The notes beneath the pieces are model-generated. The model worked only from the letters and a program-made list of their open reading frames with translations, made no database searches and was not told the DNA's origin. Source: Acutalibacter sp. 1XD8-36 (GTDB taxonomy: Bacteria; Bacillota; Clostridia; Oscillospirales; Acutalibacteraceae). From it: 64,000 nt of DNA. The stretch's first letter is position 1. Each line of letters opens with the position of its first letter. The position numbers and the translations under genes are program-made. Of the stretch, positions 48,936 to 58,460 are shown one piece after another. The stretch is taken from the NCBI RefSeq assembly GCF_009917525.1, contig NZ_QZDU01000011.1, positions 1 to 64,000 on the forward strand. Reading direction: 5' to 3'.

Positions 48936-49357
48936 TCAAAACCCGCCATAAATATCAACAAATCTTTCAAAGGATTGAAGCTGTCTGTCCTTATTCGATA
49001 AAGTCAAGCTTTCCCGGCCTCTGGCAAGCTTCAGCGGCCACTCCACTCCAATATCAGGATCGTCCCATACAATTCCCTCATCCCCCTCAGGATAGAACAC
49101 CTCCCCACACTTATATACCACGACCGCGTCTTCCAAGGTCAAAAAGCCATGAGCGCACCCGACAGGTACATAAACTTGGTTACAATTCTCTCCTGTCAAA
49201 TCAAATGCCTGCCATTTCCGAAACATTGGGCTGTCCTTACGCAAATCTACTACTACATCCCAAATATTTCCCGAAATGCAACTAACCTGCTTGTAGAGTA
49301 AAACGTCTCTTTCAAATCGTCATGTATTCCATGTTCAGCAAACCGTCTTTGACAATG
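48936..49357 (-). pseudogene. rfbC: dTDP-4-dehydrorhamnose 3,5-epimerase (RfbC) remnant
   Basis: The intact part encodes the C-terminal two thirds of RfbC: SGNIWDVVVDLRKDSPMFRKW, then VPVGCAHGFLTLED, YKCGEVFYPEGDEGIVWDDPDIGVEWPL and the final SNKDRQL. Upstream, in another frame, the N-terminal piece FAEHGIHDDLKETFYSTS is readable. The middle of the gene that holds the RGMHFQ-type catalytic block is missing and the two pieces are out of phase. So an internal deletion with frameshift has destroyed the enzyme. Its 5' end runs up to the recombinase gene. The gene once served sugar-nucleotide synthesis, like the glycan genes further right. Confidence 0.8.
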
Positions 49358-49379
49358 GCATAATACAAAGCAAAAATTT

Positions 49380-50855
49380 TTAGATTTTCCAGTGTATCAC
49401 GCGCTCGGTGCTGGTAGCCTCGATTTTGGAAATCAGCGTATCCACAACACGCCGCTTGTCGTCAAAACTAACCTCGTCCCAGTTTTTGAGATAGCCGGAT
49501 ATGCTATCAAGCTGAGAGGTTGAAACAGAATTAGCGGTGAGGTCGGCCACCAGCTTTAACTGTTTTTGCCGTTCTGCGTCCAATTCTTCAATGCGGTTAT
49601 TTGCGTACTGTAACAAGAGAGGGTTTGCACCGGTCAGCGTGTCAATCAGCTTTTCAATCTCGCTTTCAATTTTGGCAAGTTTGGCGCGGGCGGCGGTGAG
49701 CTTTGGATTATAGCCCTCCGCCTTGCCGCCCCTCAACGTCTGAAATTCCCGCATCTTCTTAACCATTTCATTATAGACCGATTTTTCCAGCTCGTGCCGT
49801 GTCAGCGTTCCGGGCCCCGGACAGCTTTTGTTTTCTACGCGCTGTCTGCATCTCATGTACGTCACCCCATTTGCGGCGTTCAGACCTACTAACGCATATC
49901 CGCAGCACCCGCACTTGATTTTCCCGGCCAGCCATGTATTATGGCATTTCCGGCCATTCTGGAACGTGGTATTTTGGGATAGCTTGTGCTGGACGTTCAG
50001 CCAGAGCACCGAGGGAATACGGCCCTTGTGGGGAGCGATAACAAGAATATTTTCCTCCCCCTCCCGGCCCTGGTATAAGTAACAACTATAATCACCCGTG
50101 AACAGTTCCGGGGGGCTTTCGATTTTCGCGCCCTGGGCTTTGAAGTGTTCGTAAATATCCATATCAGCCTGGACGTAAACCGGGTTACGCAGGAGCTGCG
50201 CCAAAAATCCCCGTTTCAGCGTTTTCCCGTACACTTGAATTTCATTTTCGGTGAAATACCGGGTAATATCGCCGTAGGAGGTTTCGGGCTCCGCATACAT
50301 TTCATACATCAATTCGGCGTATTCCATCTCGGCGGTTTCAATCAGCCGTTTTGTTTTGATACCGTCCATCACGATGGGCTCCGTGTCAAAACCGTATGGA
50401 GCGCGGCCCCGCATATAGTAGCCCTTGGCACACCGGGAATAAAAGGCGTCCGTCACACGCATCTGGATGCTTTCCCGTTCCAGTTGGGCAAACACGATGC
50501 AGATATTGAGCATCGCCCGGCCCATCGGGGTTGATGTATCAAATTTTTCGGTGCAGGAAACAAATTCCACATTGTACTGTTTGAACAGCTCCATCAGCTT
50601 TGCAAAATCCACGATGGAGCGGCTGATCCTGCGGTAGACAATCACCCGCCGGATAAGCCCGGTTCTGATGTCTTTCAAGAGCTGCTGGAAATCGGGCCGT
50701 TCAATGTTCTTGCCGGAGTACCCTTTGTCCTTGTATTCTTTCGCCTCACCGCCTTTTAGCTCGTAACGGCAAAATTCAAATTGACTTTCAATGCTGATGC
50801 TGTCCTTTTTGTCAATCGACTGCCGCCCATAAATCGCATCTATTCTATTATCCAT
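49380..50855 (-). CDS. Large serine recombinase
   Basis: A 491-residue site-specific recombinase. The N-terminal resolvase domain has the catalytic serine in AIYGRQSIDKKDS and the later RRVIVYRRISRSIVDFAKL stretch. A recombinase domain follows (about 165-270), then a zinc ribbon with four Cys (KCGCCGYALVG...MRCRQRVENKSC) and a C-terminal coiled coil. Such enzymes integrate and excise transposons or prophages. ATG 50855 has an AAGGGAG site. It lies beside a disrupted rfbC, as expected for an enzyme at the end of an element, with a small companion gene upstream. Confidence 0.92.
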   Translation of the reverse strand: MDNRIDAIYGRQSIDKKDSISIESQFEFCRYELKGGEAKEYKDKGYSGKNIERPDFQQLLKDIRTGLIRRVIVYRRISRSIVDFAKLMELFKQYNVEFVSCTEKFDTSTPMGRAMLNICIVFAQLERESIQMRVTDAFYSRCAKGYYMRGRAPYGFDTEPIVMDGIKTKRLIETAEMEYAELMYEMYAEPETSYGDITRYFTENEIQVYGKTLKRGFLAQLLRNPVYVQADMDIYEHFKAQGAKIESPPELFTGDYSCYLYQGREGEENILVIAPHKGRIPSVLWLNVQHKLSQNTTFQNGRKCHNTWLAGKIKCGCCGYALVGLNAANGVTYMRCRQRVENKSCPGPGTLTRHELEKSVYNEMVKKMREFQTLRGGKAEGYNPKLTAARAKLAKIESEIEKLIDTLTGANPLLLQYANNRIEELDAERQKQLKLVADLTANSVSTSQLDSISGYLKNWDEVSFDDKRRVVDTLISKIEATSTERVIHWKI

Positions 50856-50939
50856 AATTAGCTCCCTTCCGTTAAACGGGAGCCAACCTACAATTATATT
50901 ATACCTCGGGCGGCCCCATGTCACAAGGATGTCGATAGG

Positions 50940-51116
50940 TTACACGCGCTGTCCGGCGTACTTGCTGAACACGTCAAACAGCTTTTGTTCTACTTCACGT
51001 TTGCGCTGTTCCCGTTCCTTCGGAAGGAGAATGGGGGTAAGGTTTTTGATAGTGATTGTCCGCTCTCCCATAACAACGGTTTTGACTTCGCTTTGATACT
51101 TTGGCTGTGTTTGCAT
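50940..51116 (-). CDS. Small recombinase-companion protein
   Basis: A 58-residue basic protein that begins with a beta-like stretch (VKTVVMGERTITIKNLTPI) and ends in a charged helix (KEREQRKREVEQKLFDVFSKY). Small proteins of this layout commonly precede serine recombinase genes in Clostridia mobile elements and are of unknown function. ATG 51116 has GGGAGGGAG upstream. It lies 84 bases before the recombinase start in the same direction. Confidence 0.65.
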   Translation of the reverse strand: MQTQPKYQSEVKTVVMGERTITIKNLTPILLPKEREQRKREVEQKLFDVFSKYAGQRV

Positions 51117-51233
51117 GAACTCCCTCCCATTTCTTAAAATTTTTGACAGCAAAAAAGGGCGGCACTTTTTACAGTGTCGCCCTGTGGCCTGCCCCGGCTT
51201 TGACACAAAGAGGGCCTGTTGGCAAAGTTGGTA

Positions 51234-51262
51234 TTGACAAGAAGGAGAAGTTATTGTACAAT
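51234..51262 (+). promoter_or_regulatory. Consensus promoter upstream of the 171-residue ORF
   Basis: TTGACA (51234-51239) and TACAAT (51257-51262) are 17 bases apart. Two inverted repeats nearby suggest regulation. It is divergent from the recombinase unit. Confidence 0.75.
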
Positions 51263-51305
51263 ACAATTAGCACGTGCTACAAAATAAAAATAAGGAGGAT
51301 AAAAA

Positions 51306-51821
51306 ATGAATGTAGTGCTGGAACTTCAAAAGTTAAAAGAGGAATTGGTTCTAGAAATTGACGGAAAGATTGAGGAAACAATTGAAAAACTACGCACAGA
51401 TGGACAGACAGTTTCTGAAAGAGAGAATGTACCGGTAAGAGAATATGAGAGCATTTATCCTTTGAATGCTGGAACTGGTATATATAAAGGAAAACGTCCA
51501 ACAGGAGTGGTCTTTGCAGGAGGTGAGAGAATAGAAAGTCCAACGTGGAAAAAAGTTATGGAAGAAATTCTGAAAGATTGCTGTAAAAGTTCAACGAGAC
51601 GGCAGGCGCTTATGGATCTTCGGGGAAAAATTTTAGGGCGGAATCGTGTATTGGTGGGCAGCGAAACCGGGAAAATGCGCAGTCCTATAAAAATAGATGA
51701 AGCCCTATATGTGGAAACACATTATGATACAGAGACGTTGTTGCGCATATTGACAACGCGGATACTGGATGAAGTAGGTTACGATTACAGCAAGATACGG
51801 ATTGCAGTGAAGACAGAATGA
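51306..51821 (+). CDS. Hypothetical protein of a mobile region
   Basis: A 171-residue soluble protein that I do not recognise. It starts with a charged coiled-coil helix (about 1-40) and then has a GKRPTGVVFAGGERIESPTWKKV block that looks like a small beta unit. Next is a helical SSTRRQALMDLRGKILGRNRVLVG block, and it ends in a mixed alpha/beta region (YVETHYDTETLLRIL). The low GC content and AAGGAGG site differ from the host genes. It has a consensus promoter and stands alone between the recombinase unit and a dead transposase. Confidence 0.6.
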   Translation: MNVVLELQKLKEELVLEIDGKIEETIEKLRTDGQTVSERENVPVREYESIYPLNAGTGIYKGKRPTGVVFAGGERIESPTWKKVMEEILKDCCKSSTRRQALMDLRGKILGRNRVLVGSETGKMRSPIKIDEALYVETHYDTETLLRILTTRILDEVGYDYSKIRIAVKTE

Positions 51822-51837
51822 GCAGGAGGAGACGTCT

Positions 51838-53094
51838 ATGCAGCTGAAAATACACGTCATTACAATAGAGGATCTGGCGCCCGCCGGTTACCTTCTTCGA
51901 AAGTTGGATGCTGTACATGGCTTCTCCTTTGTTTATGAAGAAACTGCATGTCCGTATCACCAGCGAAGTGGCCGTCCTCCTATCGATCCTGTTATGTTGG
52001 CAAAATACTTATTGATGGGTTTTCTATACGGCATCCCCGCTAAGCGGCAGATCGAACAGTGCATCCGGACAGACGTAACTCTTCGCTGGTACCTGGGACT
52101 GGATCTGTTTGACAGTGTGGCGGATCATAGTACGATTTCTCAGCTGCGGCGGAAACCCTGGTTTCGGAAGATATTCCGGCGGTTGTTTGAGGAAGTGGTG
52201 AGGCAGTGCGTACAGAGTGGCCTGGTGAGCGGGTGGCTGGCGGTGACGAATTCCACCCATGTAAAGGCCAACGTGTCCCGAGCGTCGGAGCATGAGATTG
52301 ACGTACAGGAAGAGGCCGGGAACTATTAGGAACGGCTGGACGCTTACTAGGAGGAGGGGCTGGAAGAACTGAAACGGCAGACGGGAAAGCGCCGGGCGGG
52401 ACGGACAAAGCAGGTCAAAAGGACAGGCGGCGTTCCCGCAAGAAGGTGAGCCGCACGGACCCGGAGGCTGGCTACATGAAGCGGCCTGACAAGCCAATGG
52501 GTTTTATTATCTGTCCCATCAGACCACCGACCCGGATCATGGCATTATCACCGCCGTGACCGTAACGCCGGGGGATGTGCATGACTCCCGGCCTTGCCTG
52601 GAGCAGTTAGAGTAAAATATCGTACCCTTGCAAGCTGCGGCGACAGATTCCGCCTATGACTTCCCGCTGGCCCATGGGGTGTTGGCGGAACTTGGCATTG
52701 ACTTTTTTGTCGTGCCCCAGCCAGCCCATGACCGCACGAAAGCTGAATTGAAGCGGGAGTGGGCTGTTCTGGGAACACTGGGCGGACAATAAAGACAACG
52801 GCAGCTGCCCTTTGCGGCAAAAGTGTTTAAATGAGACGGACAAGGCCGGCGCCAGAAAACTCCAGGATAGCTATTTCAAGCCTGTTGTTCAGCGGCATTT
52901 CTCCAGGCAGTGGAAACCGGAATACGGGAGGCGCTCAAGCTCCGCAGATCTGGTGCGAAGGTACTTTTGCCGCGCAGAAGTGGGGGCACAACATGGCACG
53001 CGTCTTACGACGAGGTTTAGAGGCAGTGGAGAACCACTGCCTCCTTTCTCCCACGGCCTTGAATCTCAAAAGGACGATAAGAAGCATGGACTGA
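51838..53094 (+). pseudogene. IS1182-like transposase, decayed
   Basis: The first 163 codons are intact and match the N-terminus of IS1182-family transposases (SGRPPIDPVMLAKYLLMGFLYGIPAKRQIEQCIRTDVTLRWYLGLDLFD, DHSTISQLRRK). A TAG at 52327-52329 ends it. The rest survives in shifting frames: MKRPDKPMGF and TTDPDHGIITAVTVTPGDVHDS, then FFVVPQPAHDRTKAELKREW, and the end GTFAAQKWGHNMARVLRRGLEAVE up to 53094. Several frameshifts, stops and a probable deletion make it dead. No terminal repeats were found by eye. Confidence 0.85.
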
Positions 53095-53532
53095 CGCCGG
53101 AAGGCGTCTTTTTTCTTGTCTAAAACCAGATTTGTTCCCAAAATGTGGATACTTTGTCAATAGGCACATCTTGGGACGCATTATAGTGGAAGAACCTGTA
53201 CAGTACCGGCCGTCTTTATCTTCTGGCTCACCATTCCTTATCACAATGTACAACTCCACGGCTGTAAAGCTCCGTAATGGTAGCTTTCAGCCTTTTTCTA
53301 TCCATTCCAATACCATAATGCCGTTGCTTTATCTGAACACGGTCGTATATGACAATTTCCCCTCCTTGGTACAACTTCTTTTGCTTACTGTAATTTCAGA
53401 CTCGCTGGGCGTGCAATCTATGCCATATATCACTTAATTAAAGTGATATATGGCAAAAAATACACACCAGTTATGCACCTATCCGGTTCTTGCACTGTGT
53501 ATAATAGAAATATACTGGAGAGGTTTTAACTG
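53095..53532. other. Gene-free stretch with a large palindrome
   Basis: No convincing gene. On the minus strand about 53104-53310 a short helix-like reading (RLKATITELYSRGVVHCDKEW) is broken by stops and may be a gene remnant. A perfect palindrome (gccatatatcactt and its complement around aatta) lies at 53422-53454. A TATAAT at about 53500 probably belongs to the promoter of the first XRE gene. Confidence 0.45.
53422..53454. repeat. Perfect 14-bp-arm palindrome before the XRE cluster
   Basis: gccatatatcactt, five bases, then its exact reverse complement. No T-run follows in either direction, so an operator is more likely than a terminator. It lies about 80 bases upstream of the first HTH gene. 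Confidence 0.6.
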
Positions 53533-53847
53533 ATGGATATTGAATATGTGCGGCAAAGAATTACAGAGTTGCGAGTAAAAAGGAATATATCAGAGTACCA
53601 ATTAAGCTATGTTCTTGGACACAGTAAGAATTATGTCCATAACATTGTGAATGGCTACTCGCAACCTTCTGTAAAGGAATTGCTGTATCTTATAGAAGTG
53701 CTTGGTGTCACTCCACGAGATTTCTTTGACGAGACAGATGAATTTAGTAATCCTTATCTCTCTAAAAAGATTATAGATGGTATCAAAAAGATGTCAGATG
53801 AAAATTTAGAAGCAGTTCTATTGATGATAGAACGATTAAATTCATAA
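53533..53847 (+). CDS. XRE-family regulator 1 of the cluster
   Basis: A 104-residue protein with an N-terminal HTH (RVKRNISEYQLSYVLGHSKNYVHNIVNGYSQPSVKELLYL) and the usual VLGVTPRDFFDE follow-on. A short helical tail ends it. It is behind a TATAAT with a GAGAGG site. It is the first of five small HTH genes in the same direction, none alike enough to be recent copies. Confidence 0.85.
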   Translation: MDIEYVRQRITELRVKRNISEYQLSYVLGHSKNYVHNIVNGYSQPSVKELLYLIEVLGVTPRDFFDETDEFSNPYLSKKIIDGIKKMSDENLEAVLLMIERLNS

Positions 53848-54017
53848 TTATTGTAAACGCACTCTGATTTTGGGGTGCCTTTTTTGTAGATTATATTTAT
53901 ATTCTATCATAGATCGCCGAAATGTGTCAACGCATTTCGACTAAAAACACGATTGTTAGTGTCGTATTGGGTCTATGTCTGTGCGATATAATAATTGCGG
54001 TTTAGCGAGGTGGTTTT

Positions 54018-54332
54018 ATGAATGATGAGCAGGTCTATGATTTTGGCATTCGACTTCGACAACTCCGTGAGGAGCGCGGACTATCAAGAAATGCTTTCGC
54101 GCAAAAATTGGGAGTAAGTAAAGAGACTATATATCGCTATGAGAACAATGTACAAATTCCATCACTGGATAGAACAAAGCAAATAGCAATCATTTTGCGA
54201 ACCTCTATCGACTACCTTGTAGGGCTGGATAATCAATACACTCTTAAATTTCCCAACTTGTCAAAAGGAGAGCGTGAGGCACTTAATCAATTCCTACGAG
54301 TTTTTGTGGATAAACAGATTCAAGAAAAGTGA
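54018..54332 (+). CDS. XRE-family regulator 2 of the cluster
   Basis: A 104-residue protein with HTH in LRQLREERGLSRNAFAQKLGVSKETIYRYENNVQIPSLDRTKQIA and the typical LRTSIDYLVGLD segment. The gap before it (53848-54017) holds a palindrome (cgaaatg...catttcg) and a TATAAT, so it has its own promoter. Confidence 0.88.
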   Translation: MNDEQVYDFGIRLRQLREERGLSRNAFAQKLGVSKETIYRYENNVQIPSLDRTKQIAIILRTSIDYLVGLDNQYTLKFPNLSKGEREALNQFLRVFVDKQIQEK

Positions 54333-54505
54333 GAGGTCTCCCATGCCGGACAGCATGGAAGGCTTTTTCAATCACATTCCCGCCTTCTATCAATAACGAT
54401 GCTTTCCGTTTAATTCGTTTTACTAGCACGATATATTATAAATCCACTAAGGCGTTTAAGTCAAGACAAACATTACATAAACTAATGGTGTAAGGTGGTG
54501 TTGAC

Positions 54506-54847
54506 TTGAATGACAAGAAAAGACTGGATGTAAAAATTGGCTCTAATATAAAGTGTGAGCGTGAACGGGCCGGATTTACGCAAGAAGAATTTTCTGAAAT
54601 GATTGGCATAGGCTCTAAAAGCCTTTCCGCCGCAGAACGGGGTGTAGTGGGAATATCTTTACTCACGCTACAACGGGTCTGTACCGTTCTTTCTATCCCC
54701 AGTGACCGCATTCTCTTTGGAAACATTGCTGGCGCTGAAACAGACGAGATCACTGAACGCCTGCAACGGCTTTCACCCCAAAAATATGAAATTGCAAAGT
54801 CAATGCTTAGGGATTTATTAGCTGCTTTTGCTCTATCAGAAAGCTGA
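54506..54847 (+). CDS. XRE-family regulator 3 of the cluster
   Basis: A 113-residue protein with HTH at IKCERERAGFTQEEFSEMIGIGSKSLSAAERGVVGISLLTLQRVCTVL and a C-terminal helix (PQKYEIAKSMLRDLLAAF). The start is TTG 54506, supported by AAGGTGG seven bases upstream. It is separated from gene 2 by about 170 AT-rich bases. Confidence 0.85.
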   Translation: MNDKKRLDVKIGSNIKCERERAGFTQEEFSEMIGIGSKSLSAAERGVVGISLLTLQRVCTVLSIPSDRILFGNIAGAETDEITERLQRLSPQKYEIAKSMLRDLLAAFALSES

Positions 54848-54967
54848 TATAAAAACCTAGCGGTGGATTTGTTTTATCTTAACACGATTCGTCAAATATT
54901 GCAATACAAGTATTTTAGAAAAACCCTTCAGATAGGTCATAATCTCTTTTAGAAAGAGGTGTGGCCT

Positions 54968-55267
54968 ATGTTTGCAAATCAATTAGGGTTTCTGCGGCGC
55001 AGCCAGCAGCTTACACAAGAGCAGTTGGCAGATAAACTAGGGGTAACAAAACAAAGTGTCAGTAATTGGGAAAATGGGAATATCATGCCTTCCGTTGAGA
55101 TGCTTGAGAAAATTGCCGATTATTTTAATGTGAGTGTAGATTATCTGTTGGGGCGCAATGTGTTTGAGCAGGACAGCCTTTCCGTCATTGATGTTACGGG
55201 GCTGACTGCGGACGAAATTTCACACATTAAGCTCCTTGTTGACGATTTACGGGAACACAAGATTTGA
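54968..55267 (+). CDS. XRE-family regulator 4 of the cluster
   Basis: A 99-residue protein with a standard XRE domain (LRRSQQLTQEQLADKLGVTKQSVSNWENGNIMPSVEMLEKIADYFNVSVDYLLG) and a short tail. ATG 54968 has AGAGGTG upstream; an in-frame GTG at 54959 overlaps that site and is less likely. Confidence 0.9.
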   Translation: MFANQLGFLRRSQQLTQEQLADKLGVTKQSVSNWENGNIMPSVEMLEKIADYFNVSVDYLLGRNVFEQDSLSVIDVTGLTADEISHIKLLVDDLREHKI

Positions 55268-55420
55268 TTACCCCTTGCCCTCTTTTGTAGTTTTAGAAAT
55301 TCCTCTACAAAATAGTCCGTTCTTTTTACCATCTTAGGCAGTGCTGCTTTTGGCACTGCCTTTGTTATGCTTTCTGACTTACCCGAAAGGCCATGTTGAC
55401 TCTATATGGGGGTTATAGAG

Positions 55421-55624
55421 ATGATTGTATTTGACCGGCTATGGAGCACTATGGAAAAGAGAGGCATGTCCACTTACACACTTCGGGAAAAGTGTGGCAT
55501 TGACAGTAAAACGATCCGGCGGCTCCGGGCGAATGAAAATATAGAAACAAAGACGCTGGACAAGCTCTGTGACGCGCTGGACTGTTCCCTTGAGGATATC
55601 GCGGAATATATCAGGAAAAAGTAA
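55421..55624 (+). CDS. Small Cro-like HTH regulator 5 of the cluster
   Basis: A 67-residue Cro-like protein: FDRLWSTMEKRGMSTYTLREKCGIDSKTIRRLRANENIETKTLDKLCDALDCSLEDIAEYI. This compact form (HTH_26 type) is common in mobile elements of Firmicutes. ATG 55421 has a GGGGG site seven bases upstream. Confidence 0.85.
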   Translation: MIVFDRLWSTMEKRGMSTYTLREKCGIDSKTIRRLRANENIETKTLDKLCDALDCSLEDIAEYIRKK

Positions 55625-55907
55625 CCTTGCTTATTAAGAATGTGTCCCAAGTTCGAATCGTTGAAAAACTCAGGTAAGCTGATATGTCACTAGAGAATGG
55701 AAAAGCTGTCCGTATGCTCTTATGAAAGTATATCGGGAAGAATTGGGGGAGAAGTATCCCGCAGCGGCATAACTTGCCGGAAGGCTGACAGTACTCCTCA
55801 CAGAGCTAACCTTGTGCGATGTGTTCGCCGTCACTTTTGCCATCATCTTATGCTCGTTGAGAGTACGCAAAGTCACCTAAATCATAAATTATAGGAGATC
55901 AAAAGAT
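55625..55907. other. Gene-free stretch after the HTH cluster
   Basis: No gene that I can support. A short reading MKVYREELGEKYPAAA ends at a stop near 55770 and looks like a remnant. Base composition is intermediate between the cluster and the genes that follow. Confidence 0.4.
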
Positions 55908-56559
55908 ATGTTCAAAGACAAGGTAACCGTTATAACCGGCGGCGTGCAAGGTATTGGAAAGGCTATAGCAGAGGAATTCAGAGCCCAGGGTACGTCGGTA
56001 TGTATTATCGATAAGCAGCCAAATGATTATTTTACTGGCGATATCGGCGATGAACAAACTTTAACTGCCTTTGTGGGCAAAGTTATCCAGGATTTCGACC
56101 ATGTGGACTACTTCATCCATAACGCCCTGCAAGTGGGCATCACCGCGCCATTCTATCTCACCAAGCTGCTTTTGCCCCACTTTGCTCCCGGCATAGCGGT
56201 GATAAATATCTTCTCTTCACGGGACCGCATGAGCCAGCCTCAGGCCGAGAGCTATACGGCGGCAAAAGGGGGTGTCTTAGCACTGACTCACGCTATGGTG
56301 GTTTCTCCTGGCGGGGAGGGTGATGGTAAACTCTATTTCCCCAGGTTGGATTGACAACGGCAATACCCAGTATACCGGCCCCGATGCCCTTCAGCATCCG
56401 GCAGGACGGGTGGAAAACCCCATGGATATCGCCCATATGGCGCTGTTTCTCTGCTCGGATAAGGCCGGGTTCATTACCGGCGAAAACATCTGTATTGACG
56501 GCGGCATGACCCGGCAGATGGTCTACCACGGCGACTGCGGATGGACGCTGACCCTTTAA
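55908..56559 (+). pseudogene. Short-chain dehydrogenase/reductase, frameshifted
   Basis: The first frame (55908-56354) has the SDR cofactor motif TGGVQGIGKAIAEEF and the active-site SYTAAKGGVLALTHAM. It then drifts into an unrelated tail (GDGKLYFPRLD). The correct continuation (VNSISPGWID, GRVENPMDIAHMALFLCSDKAGFITGENICIDGG) lies in another frame from about 56320 to 56559. In addition, the stretch FIHNALQVGITAPFYLTKLL appears to lack about 20 residues usual after NNA. One deletion plus one frameshift make it inactive. An AGGAGATC site precedes ATG 55908. Confidence 0.8.
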
Positions 56560-56988
56560 CTTTGGTGTGATAGGCGACCTGAGAGCACTGTATATGAAAT
56601 GAAAGTTCAGCTTTATGGCCCTCTCAGCAGCATAGGCGGCAACACTTTGGAAAGTGTTGCCTTTCCTGGCCCGAGTATGTATTATCAAAATTGAGCCTTA
56701 ATATTCCTCAGATTGTCGATTAGGAGTACTTTGACCGGATGTACCGTGAACAGCTGATTGACGGTGACCAGTACAACAAATACTATGTGGTTTCCTCAGA
56801 TAAAATGGAATTGGCCGTCAGCCGTATCACATATTTATGCCATCCCCATAGGCGGTGGAGAGCCGTGGCTTGTAACGCCAGATAGCCCAAGCTTCTGCAC
56901 GGCTAATAGCTGGACAGCAAGGAACTGGTAAGGATGATCGTAGGCAAGTACGTATTTACCTTAAATTCTTATACATCGCTTACTACAA
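56560..56988. other. Gene-free scar between the SDR and radical SAM remnants
   Basis: Holds a hairpin at about 56631-56662 (ggcaacactt/aagtgttgcc) and broken readings on the plus strand (FDRMYREQLIDGDQYNKYYVVSS, and LDSKELVRMIVGKYVFTL near 56920). These look like parts of a dead gene that I cannot name. Confidence 0.45.
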
Positions 56989-58386
56989 TTAAGTTTGTCT
57001 AAATCCACGGAAAGTGGAATCTCTGTTAAAATATAGTTCCGCGCACGTTTTCTTATAAGCTTCCGCTTGGACTTCCAAGTAGCAATCGATAAGCCGCATA
57101 TTTGCTTCATATAACTTTTTGTATATTTCCTCATCAGAATGTTTTGTGAAATTAACTGCCAGCAAATCGGAGTTTGTGTGCTTGTTTTCGTAGAAATCTG
57201 CGGTATCTCTTAATAAGCCATGCTCGATTGCATAGTCAAATAGTTCGCTTCCTGGATAAGGTGTTACTGGTCGTATAGTACGCAGTTGCGCATGGTCATC
57301 ATATTTTAACAAAAATTCTACCGCTTCATCAATTGCCTCAAGTGGTTCATCTATATTGCCATATATGATATTCAGCCCGGGACTAATACCTACTTTTAGT
57401 GTATTTTCAATGCCGCGTGTAATTATTTTGCGTGTAAGCCCTTTATGCATGACAAATAAAGTCTTATCGTCCAAAGACTCTATTCCATAGTTTATAAAAA
57501 CACAGCCAGCTTCCTTCATTTTCATTAAAACATCTATGTCCGCAAAATTCAAACGCCCATTGCAAGACCACTTTATATTGAGTTTCGCGTCAATGAAGGC
57601 CTGGCATAATTCTACCGTTCTTTCTCTGGAACTCATGAGCAGTTCATCGGAGAAAATGACATATTTAATGTTATATTTACTTTTCAAAAATTCTATTTCT
57701 GCTATTATACTTTCCGCGCTTCTAGGACGAAAACCCTTATCCATACGATAACAGAAGTTACAGGCAAATATGCACCCGCGCCCTGACAGAACTGGCAGGC
57801 ACCGCTCATTACCCTGTATATGCGGTTCGCGCAATAGTGCATAATAATTCATGTCAAACAAATCCCACGCTGGCCAAGCGATGTCATCAACATTTTGTAT
57901 TAATTCTCGGGTTTTAGTCCTTACATATACCCCATCATTATTGATGAACGCAATCCCGTCAACAGACTCTAACGTGCGCTTACCAGAAAAGGCGTCCAAT
58001 AATTCCACATAGGTGATTTCTCCTTCTCCAATGCCCACAACATCTGCATCCGTCTTCTCTAAAAAATACTTTGGGTCTGCTGCCGGTCCATGTCCTCCGA
58101 TAGTAAACTTGAAATATTCACGATTCTTTGAGGCGTTAATTGCTTTAGACAATTTAAGTAGCTTCTTATACTGATAATATCCGCCGATTACACTTACTTC
58201 AACTACGTCATAATCATGCTGATCTAAGTATTCTGTTAAATTTTCATCTGGCCAATGATAAATATCTTATTGATATATCGTCACCTCATGTCCTGCATTT
58301 CGAACTGCCGACGCCAGGTACGCTAACCCCTGCGGAAACCATGTGATATACGAGTCATTATCATAGGCAACAAATAGTATTTTCAT
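56989..58386 (-). pseudogene. B12-binding radical SAM protein with one nonsense codon
   Basis: A 465-residue radical SAM enzyme if read through one stop. The B12-binding domain begins MKILFVAYDNDSYITWFPQG (start ATG 58386, GGAGG upstream). It is broken at codon 40 by TAA (58267-58269) where the frame reads TIYQ-stop-DIYHWPDEN. After it the same frame runs without a break: FKFTIGGHGPAADPKYFLEKT, then the cluster motif CIFACNFC with the usual radical SAM barrel, and a C-terminal helical part. Such proteins act in methyl transfer or other radical chemistry on lipids and sugars. The break may be a true mutation; a product from a later start would lack the first B12 strand. Confidence 0.8.
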
Positions 58387-58460
58387 TATGTTTCCTCCAC
58401 ATATGATTTTTCACTTATGCAATCTGTTTTAGTTTGCTGAATATAAATTCTTCTGAGAAT

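Noticed and set aside
53854-53875. Third copy of the MITE-like element (gtaaacgcact)
   Set aside because: Only the 11-base end matches; there is no core and no second terminal repeat, and the segment is part of a terminator-like hairpin.
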